A DNA stretch of 15,000 nucleotides from Chrysomallon squamiferum (GCA_012295275.1 CM022674.1:5933936-5948935); one strand, 5' to 3'. Positions 1-8,176 are shown, numbered from the stretch's first letter. Made by a program: numbers and translations. Notes: generated by a model not told the origin, from the letters alone.

Positions 1-156
1 TCTCTTAATATTTACTGTTAAAATATTGCTAAAAAAAAACACCAAACAGTTTATTGAACTTTGTTACAGTGATCCAAAACAGAAGTGTATTTAATGCCTT
101 GTGATATTTTAATATTAAAAATGTTACTGAAAATAAAATATTTGCTGATTTCTCAG
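1..156 (+). other. GMPS: GMPS intron (partial, enters window)
   Basis: AT-rich sequence ending in the acceptor TTTCTCAG. The exon at 157 begins in the middle of a codon, which shows that an upstream exon exists outside the window. Confidence 0.8.
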
Positions 157-308
157 TGATCCAGGCAGCACACACATTTTATAACGGAACAACCACAGTA
201 GCTATTCACAAGAACGACCCAAACTCTCGAAAGAAGAAGACAAACACACTGAATACCACAGCCAACCCGGAAGAAAAACGAAAAATCATCGGCGACACCT
301 TCATGAAG
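157..308 (+). CDS. GMPS: GMPS exon: ATP-pyrophosphatase domain segment
   Basis: The acceptor is TTTCTCAG ending at 156 and the donor is GTCAGA at 309. The first codon is split: one base comes from an upstream exon outside the window and TG is here, giving Val, which matches the family V-I-x-A-A-H start of this block. It encodes [11 protein letters not shown] and then [15 protein letters not shown], characteristic of eukaryotic GMP synthases. The open frame running on to 389 is intron read-through, not coding. Confidence 0.93.
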
Positions 309-3300
309 GTCAGAGACAATAATTTAACATTTATTAAAGATATTTTTATTTTGACATATAGTTTTATGATGTTCATAAATATTAATTAGAATTTTAATTT
401 TTTTTACACTGACGTACGACATTTATGAAGGTTCGAAATAATAATAAAATTTATGATTATTGTTATAATTATTATTCTTGTATATAATAAATTTTAATTT
501 TTTTTACACTGACATACAACATTTACGAAGGTTCGAAATTATAATAAAATTTATGACTATTATTATAATTATTATTCTTGTATATAATAAAAAAAAAAAA
601 ATTCACCTTCTGTTACATGTGTTCTGTAATTTAACTTGTTAAATTTATAAAAATTGTCCATATTGTGCTGTGTTTCTGAAATGTTTAATTTGTATTATTA
701 TTGTATTCTTATGTTGGGATCCATAGAGAAGCCAGGTTTATTCCTGTATCTCTTAAATTTACTAAAGCTAATTTAATTTACAGACAATGTATTTTATTTT
801 TATTTTATTTTATTTCTTTTTTTAGGTCGCCAATGAAGTTGTGGAAACCATGAATCTCAAACCACAAGATGTTTATTTAGGTCAAGGTAAGAAAAAAATT
901 AACATACCTGAATAATAAAAGTAATGAAGAATATTTTTTATGACTGTAACATTAAAAAAAAATAATAATAAATAAAAAAAGTGAACATAATGATGATGCC
1001 TATAAGGAAATAAATAAATGAATGAAGAAAAAGAAAAGAGATAATTAAATGATTTAATATATTTAAATAAAAAGCAGAAAGAAAAATGACTGCCTTAATA
1101 AATAATTATTTCTCCAATTAAAAGAAAGCAAAGCATGTTGAAAATGTTAAAATAAATAAATAAATTGCTTATAATTTGCTTTTTTTTTGTAACTGATATT
1201 TGTACAGATTTTTTGTCTTCATATAGATAAAATAGTAACAGTAAAATAAATAACATTTATTATTGTTTTAATTTATATCTCTGGGTAGTAAATTGATTCT
1301 TATATAAATAAATAAATATAATAATAAAAAATAAATTTCTAATTTATCATGTACCATTGTAATAATATTTAATATTTTATGTTAATATTCACTAGGTACC
1401 TTGCGACCTGACCTCATAGAAAGTGCTTCCTGTCTAGCTAGTGGGAAAGCAGACGCAATTAAAACTCACCACAACGATACCGAATTGGTGAGAGAACTTC
1501 GTAAACAGGTACGTGAGATTCGAAAAATAATATGCATTTCATCAGTCAGACATTCTTTTATTCATAACTTTAGGAGAGAAGAAAAAGCATATAAATCTCT
1601 AGGTTTCAAAAATGTAGTTTGTAAGACATTTTTTTTTCATTTAGAATTTTAAAATTTACAGGAGCAGCAAGTCATGTTCTGAAAATAATTTGTAGTTTGC
1701 CCTTTACATAGTATTTTATTTATAAATAAATCAAAATAAATAAATTAAAAAATGCGGAGAAGCTTTATGTATGTTCATTAATAATACTATTAATTACAGG
1801 TGAAAATGTAATTTGAAATTTCAGGGCAGGGTAGTGGAACCTCTGAAAGATTTTCACAAAGATGAAGTGAGACAGATAGGCAAAGATCTCGGACTTCCTT
1901 TAGAATTAGTACAGAGGCATCCTTTTCCAGGTGAGCTTTCTTCCGTTTTCTTTAACATACACTCAGAACACACAGTTTATGTATAGTCTTTTTATAGAAT
2001 CTCTTTATTAAATCCCAGTATTGGAGGTACTACAAGTTTTGACGTTATAAGGAGTTGGACAACTGAACGAGTTTTCTGAGTACGAATTATTACATACGGG
2101 CAATTCTCAGAATACCTGCCTTAGTGCTTGTCCAGTCTTCTTTGAAAGTAACATAAAATGTATTGAATTATATACCTTAATTTTGATAATACAGTTATTT
2201 TGATCATTTTAAGTATTACAGTGAGTTGATGATAAACATTTTGAAAAACCTCCATTAGTGCATCAAGAAACAAAAAAAATTAAAAATTAAAATAAAACAA
2301 AAAATAAAAAATAAAACGTAAGAAATGGTAATGATAACAGCATTCATTTTATATCATCATCATCATCATCATGAGCACAGTTACCATCATCATCAAGAAC
2401 ATCATTACCATCATCGTCATGAGCATCATCATTATTACAATTATCACACCAGTCATCTTTTCAGTTGTTTTGAACTGTGTATTCGTGCTTGCAGGTCCTG
2501 GTTTAGCCATTCGAGTTATATGCGGAGAAGAACCATTCATGGAGAAAGGTTATGCTGAAACAAATATTCTGCTGAAGATTGTAGTCGGATTTGCACAGTT
2601 TTTAAAAAAAGTAAGTCGCTGTGTTATCTCAAGAACAATAGCTGACCATTGGCAGTGATAGAATAATTTTGATATGGACATGGACTGTCAGACAATACCT
2701 TTGATTTGAATGAAAACCTTCAATATTATTTTGGTTTGTTTGGACATGAACTGTCATATAATTCTGATTTGGATGTGGACTGTCATATAATTCTGATTTG
2801 GGTGTGGACTGTCACAAAATGTCTTTGATTTCAACTAAGTCTTTCATCTTATTTTGGTTTGAAAATGGACTGTCACATTACGTTCTTTCATTCTTTCATT
2901 CTTTCTTTCTTTCTGTTTTAGTATTAGCTATCATTATTTTTATTTGGACAGGGTATAATAATAATATAATACATTTATTGCACAAAGAACTTTGATTAGG
3001 ACATTAATAATAATAATGGTAATAATAACAGTAACATAATATAACATAACATAACGACATAACAACATAAGACAACATAATAAAAAAGATCTTCTGATTC
3101 TGTTCATATCTGCCTGTCTTCCCATATCCACAATAATAATGACTAATACTGTTTATTTTTTAAATAATTTTCATTGTTAAACATCTTTCTATAAATCATC
3201 GTTGTTGTTGTTATTATCAGCACTGTGATTATTAAAGTTCATGACATAAAAATAAATGACTTACAGAGATCGGAGAACCTCACAGTCACATTTCGCTGCT

Positions 3301-3606
3301 TGTTTCAGTAATTATCGTCATCATTTTTCTCCTCTTACGTTCGGCTTTTCGATGTTTCAGCCTCATTCAATGATTCACAGGGTGAAATCCTCAGCCAGTG
3401 AGGAGGAGCAGCAGAGAATGGAGGAAATCACCTCCAGATGTCACATGTGTGCTACCTTGTTACCCATCAAGTCAGTAGGTGTTCAGGTAAAAATTTATAT
3501 ATATTTTTATTAGCATTTTGTGTGTGTTTTATTACTGTGTGTGTGAGTGTGTGTTGTGTATTTATTTATTGTTATTATTATTATATTTAAAATATATATT
3601 TATTTA

Positions 3607-3637
<31 letters not shown>

Positions 3638-5715
3638 TAATGTTTAATGGTGAGGGACGTAATGAAATGTCCAATTACATTTAATGTTACTTTATTATAT
3701 GGTATATATAGATATTCACATACGCACATATATACAGTATATACCGTTAACATGACTTGTTTTTTTTTTTGTCATTTTATTATTATAATTTTTTTATTAT
3801 AACATTATAATTATCATCATTATTATTGCCATAGCTATTGTTGTTGTTATTAGAATTATTATTATTATTATTATTATTATTATCTTTATTGTTATCATTG
3901 TTGTTCCCAGGGTGACTGCAGATCATATAGCTATGTAGCAGGTATTTCATCAGACGAAGATGTCAAATGGCAAGATCTGATTGATCTTGCTAAAATAATA
4001 CCTCGAATCTGTCATAGCATTAACAGGTAGATATCCAGACTTACTTTTTTTTATTTCTTCTCTTATTCTTTCTCTGTACAAAAAAGGAATTCTTCCTTAA
4101 CTCATTCTTTGCCTCCTGGCTTATTTAGATTAACACAGTAACTGGAAAATCTACCACTCTGTCATTTTTAAATTGGATGTTCAGCACTGCCTATGATAAT
4201 AATAAATGGTACAGTCCATCTGGCTAGCTGTGCAGTAGACAAGTCTGATAATAACAGATGTTGATATAAACATTTACTGGATTTAAAACTGGCTTTATGT
4301 ACATCAGTGTCTTATGATGGTCAGTAAGAAAACACAGTAATATTTTGATACAAATATAGGAATTACAGTTGAGTGTTTATTGCAGAATGGCTGTGTTTAT
4401 TAAATTTGTTTGCCTACATTTTCTGTAACATTCAGACATGATTCATTATTTTGTTTATTTATTTATTTATTAGTTTTGTCGTGTTGGGCAAAAGCAAAAC
4501 ATACAAAATCAGATAATAGTATTTTAATATCCCCACTGTAGTCTGTTATATTTTTACAGTACCACGAATTAAAAACATTTTTTTTTTAATGTGTTTCTTT
4601 GTTTATTTTTCATCTTAAAGCATAACCAGGCCTTACACCTTCATCACTTTCCTTTTAAAATAATTCTCCTTATTACCTTCTGTCTTCAGAGTGGTGTATA
4701 TATTTGGCGGAGCTGTAACTTATCCAATCGAAGATATCACTCCTACCTATTTAACCGAAGGAGTTCTCAGTACCTTGCGTCAGGTGGACTTTCTCGCCAC
4801 AAAGGTGCTGCACGACTCAGGGGAGGCAACTCACATCAGCCAGATGCCGGTGGTGTTGACCCCACTGCACTTCAATCGCGACCCCGTGATGCACCAGCCT
4901 TCGTGTCAAAGGTCAGTGGCTCTGAGGACGTTCATCACAAACGATTTTATGACGGGAATTCCGGCCATACCGGGAATACATATACCAGTAGAAGTGAGTT
5001 TAACTTTTTTTAACTTTATACTTTTATTTTATTTTATTATTATTATTTTTTTTTTAATTTTTAAAATCCTGTTTTTAATAGTATTAATAATTTTTATGTA
5101 TCGTGATGAATTACGAAAGATTAAGAACCATATTTTCATGGACACAAAAAATAAATGCATCCAAAAACCTTTTAATAAAAGCCAGTTGTAGGAGCACAGG
5201 TTTGGATTTGGAAATTACCTAGCAGATGTGCTGAAGAGAATTGAGCAGTTTAATCTAGTTGTCTTGAAATGAAATATAATAAACAGCATTTATAGATAAA
5301 TATTGATTATCACAATTTTTGTCTTATCTTTGCCATTATTGTTTTTTAATTATTTCTGTCATTACTATGAATTTGTTGTTGTTATTACACCTACGTCTAA
5401 AATGTCATTTTTATTGTCATAATCATTTTCGTTACTGCTACTACTACTGTTGTCATCATCAACATCATTCTCATCCCTTTAGTAATTCTTGCTATTATCA
5501 TTACCACAACTGCTATTACTGCTGCTACTACTACTAATTACTGGTACTATTGATCCTGCTACTACTACAACCATTACTACAGCTACTGCCACTATTACTA
5601 CTACTACTACTACTACTACTTACAGCTAGTATTACTACTAGTGTTACTTGCTACTGTTATTATTATTACAACTTCTACTAGTATTACTATTGCTACTTAT
5701 TACTTACTACTTATA

Positions 5716-5770
<55 letters not shown>

Positions 5771-6024
5771 CTACTACTGCTACCACTATTACTACTACTG
5801 CTACTATTGTTTTTTTTTTTTTTTTTTTTTTTTTTCAGGTATTACTAGTATTGTTGCTTTTTGTTTGTTTTTTTCAGATATTACTACTACTATTGTTGTT
5901 TTTTTTTTTTTTTTTTTTTCAGGTAGTAATGAAGATGGTTGAGGAAATAATGGCTGTACCAGGAATATCCCGAGTTATGTACGATCTAACGGCAAAACCA
6001 CCAGGAACCACTGAGTGGGAATGA
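157..6024 (+). CDS. GMPS: GMP synthase (glutamine-hydrolysing), C-terminal nine exons
   Basis: GMP synthase makes GMP from XMP, ATP and glutamine, the last committed step of guanine nucleotide synthesis, in the cytosol. Joining 157-308, 826-886, 1396-1508, 1825-1930, 2495-2610, 3361-3486, 3911-4026, 4690-4993 and 5923-6024 gives one open frame of about 398 residues with every intron GT/AG. It holds the later part of the ATP-pyrophosphatase domain ([22 protein letters not shown]), the linker RHPFPGPGLAIR, the animal-type enlarged dimerisation region, and the family C-terminus KPPGTTEWE. Compared with the vertebrate enzyme (about 690 residues, from memory) the glutaminase domain and the ATP P-loop exon are missing because they lie upstream of base 1, so the gene is partial by window edge, not damaged. 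Intron phases in order are 0, 1, 0, 1, 0, 0, 2, 0. I see no frameshift or stop, so the gene looks functional. Confidence 0.96.
309..825 (+). other. GMPS: GMPS intron with exact 100-bp tandem duplication
   Basis: A 517-bp AT-rich intron with donor GTCAGA and acceptor TTTTTTTAG. It contains a two-copy 100-bp tandem repeat (391-590) described separately, and short A and T runs. I see no coding content or RNA gene. Confidence 0.85.
391..590. repeat. Two-copy 100-bp tandem duplication
   Basis: Bases 391-490 and 491-590 are head-to-tail copies of the same 100-bp unit. Both begin ATTTTAATTTTTTTTACACT, contain GAAGGTTCGAAAT and end TTCTTGTATATAATAA. I count about six differences with no length change, mostly transitions (for example GACGTACGAC versus GACATACAAC). 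The copies are too short and have no terminal inverted repeats, so this looks like a local duplication rather than a mobile element. Confidence 0.93.
826..886 (+). CDS. GMPS: GMPS exon: VANEV...VYLGQG
   Basis: A 61-nt exon between the pyrimidine-rich acceptor TTCTTTTTTTAG (ending 825) and donor GTAAGA at 887. It encodes [20 protein letters not shown] and ends with the first base of a Gly codon completed by the exon at 1396. It is too short to show up as a stand-alone frame and was recognised by continuity with TFMK upstream and GTLRPD downstream. Confidence 0.93.
887..1395 (+). other. GMPS: GMPS intron, AT-rich
   Basis: A 509-bp intron dominated by AATAA and AAATAAATA-type low-complexity sequence. 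I see no coding potential, structured repeat or RNA gene in it. The boundaries are GTAAGA and CACTAG. Confidence 0.8.
1396..1508 (+). CDS. GMPS: GMPS exon: [11 protein letters not shown] / THHND block
   Basis: The acceptor is TTCACTAG ending at 1395 and the donor GTACGT at 1509. It encodes [19 protein letters not shown] and [17 protein letters not shown]. The L-R-P-D-x-I-E-S and H-H-N motifs are among the most conserved stretches of the synthetase domain, near the adenylation site in known GMP synthase structures. The open frame after 1508 is intron. Confidence 0.95.
1509..1824 (+). other. GMPS: GMPS intron
   Basis: A 316-bp intron (GTACGT ... TTTCAG). The frame stays open for about 140 bases after the exon, but the residues do not match the family and GRVVEP follows directly from LRKQ in the spliced product, so it is intronic. 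Nothing else recognisable. Confidence 0.8.
1825..1930 (+). CDS. GMPS: GMPS exon: [13 protein letters not shown] to RHPFPG
   Basis: The acceptor is AAATTTCAG ending at 1824 and the donor GTGAGC at 1931. It encodes [19 protein letters not shown] and [15 protein letters not shown], the end of the ATP-pyrophosphatase domain, with the last Gly codon split 1+2 across the intron. The PLKDxxKDEVR and RHPFPGPG motifs are strongly conserved from bacteria to animals. Confidence 0.95.
1931..2494 (+). other. GMPS: GMPS intron with foldback and CAT repeats
   Basis: A 564-bp intron. It holds a relatively GC-rich patch with a weak foldback (2057-2133), then A-rich sequence, then an imperfect CAT/ATC microsatellite (about 2353-2440) that runs almost to the acceptor. 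The poly-His-like translation of the CAT tract is a repeat artefact. Confidence 0.8.
2353..2440. repeat. Imperfect (CAT)n microsatellite near GMPS acceptor
   Basis: Runs of CAT are interrupted by GAGCACAGTTAC, AAGAACATCATTAC and GTCATGAGC. The ATGAGCA word recurs within the tract, showing that a larger unit has been copied as well as the trinucleotide. It ends about 55 bases before the exon at 2495. Confidence 0.85.
2495..2610 (+). CDS. GMPS: GMPS exon: PGPGLAIRV, start of dimerisation domain
   Basis: The acceptor is TTCGTGCTTGCAG ending at 2494 and the donor GTAAGT at 2611. It starts by completing the Gly codon and encodes [15 protein letters not shown] and later [16 protein letters not shown]. 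The GPGLAIRV block joins the synthetase and dimerisation domains. A second plausible acceptor, CTTTTCAG ending at 2464, would extend the exon in frame by 10 codons; family alignment favours 2495. Confidence 0.94.
2671..2880. repeat. Degenerate composite minisatellite (GGACTGTCA units)
   Basis: The word GGACTGTCA (once GAACTGTCA) occurs five times, near 2683, 2747, 2776, 2805 and 2867. Two adjacent units are 29 bp and nearly identical (TGTCATATAATTCTGATTTG). The outer units are about 60-66 bp, each containing CTTTGATTT and ending TATTTTGGTTTG. The arrangement is long, short, short, long, partial, i.e. a higher-order repeat. Confidence 0.85.
3013..3082. repeat. Degenerate (CATAA)n repeat
   Basis: Repeated ATAAC/CATAA words with interruptions (ACATAATATAACATAACATA and onward). 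It is a short pentanucleotide microsatellite inside the GMPS intron. Confidence 0.7.
3361..3486 (+). CDS. GMPS: GMPS exon: dimerisation-domain segment
   Basis: The acceptor is CGATGTTTCAG ending at 3360 and the donor GTAAAA at 3487. The 42 codons include [11 protein letters not shown], a Glu/Gln-rich stretch (EEEQQRMEE) and [10 protein letters not shown]. The last motif is a conserved GMP synthase signature that continues into GDCRSYSY in the next exon. Both boundaries are phase 0. Confidence 0.94.
3487..3910 (+). other. GMPS: GMPS intron with GT and ATT repeats
   Basis: A 424-bp intron with a GT-rich stretch (3519-3558), two (ATT)n arrays (3608-3637 and 3855-3882) and a GTTGTT tract leading to the acceptor GTTCCCAG. 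No gene is visible. Confidence 0.8.
3911..4026 (+). CDS. GMPS: GMPS exon: GDCRSYSY block
   Basis: The acceptor is GTTGTTCCCAG ending at 3910 and the donor GTAGAT at 4027. It encodes [15 protein letters not shown], then [19 protein letters not shown] and two bases of an Arg codon. GVQGDCRSY is a hallmark of the family's C-terminal domain. The arginine is completed by the first base of the exon at 4690, giving INRVVYIFG. Confidence 0.95.
4027..4689 (+). other. GMPS: GMPS intron, mostly unique sequence
   Basis: A 663-bp intron of mainly non-repetitive AT-rich sequence, with a short TTTA tract (4452-4472). I found no ORF with family resemblance, no tRNA-like or transposon-like ends. Confidence 0.8.
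4690..4993 (+). CDS. GMPS: GMPS exon: largest, dimerisation domain core
   Basis: The acceptor is CTTCTGTCTTCAG ending at 4689 and the donor GTGAGT at 4994. It encodes [37 protein letters not shown] and [18 protein letters not shown], ending IPVE. These stretches match the animal GMP synthase region with almost no length change. Upstream and downstream continuations of the open frame are intron. Composition is clearly more GC-rich than the flanking introns. Confidence 0.96.
5503..5810. repeat. (CTA)n trinucleotide repeat field
   Basis: Imperfect CTA/ACT repeats with the cleanest array at about 5726-5770 (ACTACTACTACTACTACTAC and onward). Each TACTAC copy resembles the loose metazoan branch-point consensus yUnAy, so the array supplies many possible branch sites next to the poly-T/CAG acceptors. 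The poly-Thr translation of this tract is not coding. Confidence 0.85.
5793..5922 (+). promoter_or_regulatory. GMPS: Triplicated 3' splice-site cassette of GMPS
   Basis: Three units of the form ACTA...TATTGTTG, a T-rich run, then CAG end at 5838, 5877 and 5922. The two spacer units read GTATTACTAGTATTGTTG and ATATTACTACTACTATTGTT before their T runs, so they look like diverged copies of one cassette. Distances to the family-supported exon start are 84 and 45 nt, both multiples of three, and no stop codon intervenes. Confidence 0.8.
5923..6024 (+). CDS. GMPS: GMPS terminal coding exon with stop
   Basis: It begins [19 protein letters not shown] and ends [14 protein letters not shown] followed by TGA at 6022-6024. 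The KPPGTxEWE tail is the substrate-binding C-terminus shared by all GMP synthases. The start at 5923 is chosen because IPVE-VVMKM matches the family alignment without a gap. Two other poly-T/CAG acceptors upstream (5838 and 5877) are also in frame and open, so longer isoforms cannot be excluded from sequence alone. Confidence 0.95.
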   Translation, partial: VVMKMVEEIMAVPGISRVMYDLTAKPPGTTEWE

Positions 6025-6135
6025 CAAAAAGTATCTGAGTATGTTCAGGCAGTTCTAGTTTTCGTTAACATCAAAATAAAAATAAAAATAAATAAAGCTG
6101 CCAGATAATTCATCACCCTATCTGTGATTTTTAGA
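6025..6135 (+). other. GMPS: GMPS 3' UTR (minimal extent)
   Basis: Sequence directly after the TGA stop. A cluster of overlapping AATAAA signals about 50-70 bases on suggests that cleavage could occur within this stretch. The end is inferred; longer UTRs ending at later AATAAA words are possible. Confidence 0.5.
6075..6096 (+). terminator. GMPS: Clustered AATAAA polyadenylation signals for GMPS
   Basis: AATAAA occurs at 6075, 6081, 6087 and 6091, the first canonical signals after the GMPS stop at 6024. In such AT-rich DNA AATAAA is common by chance, so position close to the stop is the main support. Another AATAAA follows near 6144. Confidence 0.45.
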
Positions 6136-6239
6136 AAGAGATTTAATAAAAATGAAATAATGCTGAGGTTCGATTAAGGCTTGAATTAAATTCATAATGA
6201 AATGAAGTTTAAAGTTTATTATGAATATTTTTATTATTA

Positions 6240-6277
<38 letters not shown>

Positions 6278-7134
6278 AATATTATTTCTTGAATTGAAAG
6301 GGGTTAACGTTCAGATGTTAAAATTTTTATTATTGTTATTATTTCTTGAATTGAATTGAATTAAGTTATGTACAATTAAAATCTACACTGTTCTTTTTAA
6401 AAAACTATATGAAGTATATTTTAGTTGTTAAAAATAAGAAAATGTAATTACATTTAGTAACTGAATTCAGGGGAGATAACCAGGCATATCTTGAGAAATT
6501 GTAGTTATCTTTTCTTCACAGTTGTGTTACTTGTAAGGGTGATTGCAGTGTTTATTAATTACAGGGGAAGAAAAAAAAAAATGTCTAACCATAATATTGT
6601 TTTCTATCAAAATGTTTATTATATTTTGTGTTTTTAAAAAGATAAATATTGCTTTGTATGCAAAGAATATATTTTAACGAATTGAAGGCAGATTCAGCAG
6701 CTGGTAAGAAAACAAAAGAAATAAAATCTAGTTGTTGTTGTTTTAATTTGACAAAAAAAAAATTATTGTTAAAACTACAATAAAATTTGGATTGTTTTGA
6801 AAGAAATTAAAAATAACAATAATAAAAAAAAAAAAAAAAAAAAAATTGTTCAGTTTTTAATAAAAATTTTACTAAAAACTTCGTGTTTAATCTTGGTATT
6901 TTTCATGGAAATCATTTTTTTTATTTTATTCTTTTTGAAAATATTGTTGATAAAACCATTTGAAATCCATTTTATATTTACCACATGGTTTGTTTTTATT
7001 TTAATACTGTTGGTTACTAATTTTCAAAACTTAGATGGAGAGAAAGTGAGTATATGATTTAAAGCAAGTGGCTTATTAGAAAGAAAAAAAAAAGAAAATA
7101 ATAATTAACAATAAATATTTTTAACATTATGACA
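6136..7134. other. Gene-free AT-rich spacer
   Basis: No coding exon is visible on either strand. It contains an (ATT)n array (6230-6276), two copies of TTATTTCTTGAATTGAA (near 6281 and 6340), an AGATAAC/GTTATCT inverted pair (6474-6513) next to a GGGGAGATAAC word, and a 22-base A run (6824-6845). It may partly be a longer GMPS 3' UTR. Confidence 0.7.
6230..6276. repeat. (ATT)n microsatellite
   Basis: Near-perfect TTA/ATT trinucleotide array of roughly 15 units, with one interruption (TATTTATT). Confidence 0.9.
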
Positions 7135-7446
7135 TATAAAACAAAATCCACTGCTGAAGAAGAATCAAACAAACTAATCTCATGATTAATGTAATACCAA
7201 ATACAGTGGTTCTTTGATTAAAGTAGTACCAATACAATAGACCTTCAGCTGATTTAGTACCAAACACAATGATACATTTATTAATATAAATAAAGTGGGA
7301 TGGGTATTTCAACTAATGTTCTAAATGCACTGGTTCTTTAGCCAGCTGTCCCAAAATACAAAAGTCCTTTAATTAATATGATTAAACAGAATGGTATTCC
7401 TGTTAGTGTAGATTAAATAAAGTTCTCTTGGTGTTCAATTAAATAT
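7135..7446. repeat. Decayed ~31-bp tandem repeat (minisatellite)
   Basis: About ten diverged units start near 7135, 7166, 7196, 7228, 7259, 7290, 7320, 7350, 7383 and 7415, a steady 30-33 bp period. The loose consensus is CCAAAtACA..GGTTCTTT followed by gATTAA. Examples are ACCAAATACAGTGGTTCTTT, ACCAATACAATAGACCTTCA and CCCAAAATACAAAAGTCCTT. An isolated similar unit sits at 7637-7662. No frame is conserved between units, so it is not a coding repeat. Confidence 0.65.
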
Positions 7447-7479
7447 GTTAGATTGATTAATATTGAGTCAAAGATAAAG

Positions 7480-7480
<1 letters not shown>

Positions 7481-7532
<52 letters not shown>
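7481..7532. repeat. (AAT)n microsatellite
   Basis: An uninterrupted TAA/AAT array of about 17 units. Confidence 0.95.
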
Positions 7533-7534
<2 letters not shown>

Positions 7535-8015
7535 AGAAATGAAAAAGGTCAAAGTGCAATTTTGACTTAAAGAGAAATTGACTTGCATTCAGTTATTGTT
7601 GTCTGTATTTTACTAGACTGTACATGACACTGTGCGTAAAATACACAAGTCCATTAGCTATGAAGCAGATCTTTACACTATATACATATTAAACAAGAAA
7701 TATCTATATTAAGCCTGGCAACGATACTATACTTTATAACGAGGGGCATTAGAACATCAGTTTATTTTTTAATCTAAAAGAATAGAAAATTGAAAAGACA
7801 CCATTTTTGAGGATTGTTATTATTATTTTTTTTAAATTATGAGTTGCATTAATATATCTTTTTTAAAAAGTGCAATTCAGTGTGTGGTTCAGTTTTGAGT
7901 GTGTGTGTGTGTGTGTGCGTATTTAAATAACCAGATTATGTGGTATGCTGTAATATTAAATAAAATGTGTGAGCCTTTGTCCATTGAGTTCTGTTGTTTG
8001 TATAGAAGGAAAAAA

Positions 8016-8017
<2 letters not shown>

Positions 8018-8056
<39 letters not shown>
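8018..8056. repeat. (TA)n microsatellite
   Basis: About 19 TA units without interruption. Confidence 0.95.
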
Positions 8057-8057
<1 letters not shown>

Positions 8058-8172
8058 TACTTAGAATTATTGGGGAAAATAAACCAATCAATGAATTTGT
8101 TTCCTGTTAACTTCAGATTCGAGGTTCCATTTAAGTTTTTAAATAATGGTCTGGTGAATGCTAGGATATAGC

Positions 8173-8176
<4 letters not shown>

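Larger units (their letters stand above)
2611..3360 (+). other. GMPS: GMPS intron with composite minisatellite
   Basis: A 750-bp intron. In order it has a degenerate minisatellite (about 2671-2880), a CTTT/CATT-rich tract (2881-2915), ATA repeats, a degenerate ATAAC pentanucleotide tract (about 3013-3082), and a less repetitive 100-bp segment (3260-3360) before the acceptor that shows no family match in any frame. Confidence 0.8.
4994..5922 (+). other. GMPS: GMPS last intron with CTA/ACT repeat field
   Basis: A 929-bp intron, the longest within the visible part of the gene. The first 390 bases are AT-rich without repeats of note. From about 5380 it becomes a field of ACT/CTA, CAT and GTT trinucleotide repeats, ending in three poly-T/CAG cassettes before the last exon. 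Confidence 0.85.

Noticed and set aside
2325-2558. Open frame with poly-His translation
   Set aside because: It is the CAT microsatellite read in one frame and runs out of frame into a genuine GMPS exon.
3286-3360. In-frame open sequence upstream of the GMPS exon at 3361 with an AG at 3285
   Set aside because: The AG follows a purine-rich stretch (GAGAACCTCACAG) and is a poor acceptor; the nearer and stronger TGTTTCAG at 3308 is out of frame. Family alignment gives no extra residues here.
4591-5013. Plus-strand frame overlapping the large GMPS exon
   Set aside because: It is in a different reading frame from the conserved residues and spans the intron boundary.
5641-5922. Open frame with poly-Thr and poly-Phe translation upstream of the last GMPS exon
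   Set aside because: It is CTA and poly-T intron sequence. Only the part from 5923 matches GMP synthase; the extended frame is discussed only as possible alternative splicing.
7203-7216. CAGTGGTTCTTTGA as partner end of the hAT-like terminus
   Set aside because: It belongs to the ~31-bp tandem repeat, occurs in similar form in neighbouring units and diverges after CAGTGGTTC.
6797-8171. Small frames in the spacer (6797-7057, 7127-7312, 7899-8171)
   Set aside because: Composed of A/T runs, the decayed minisatellite or GT/TA arrays; no splice-site context or conserved residues.
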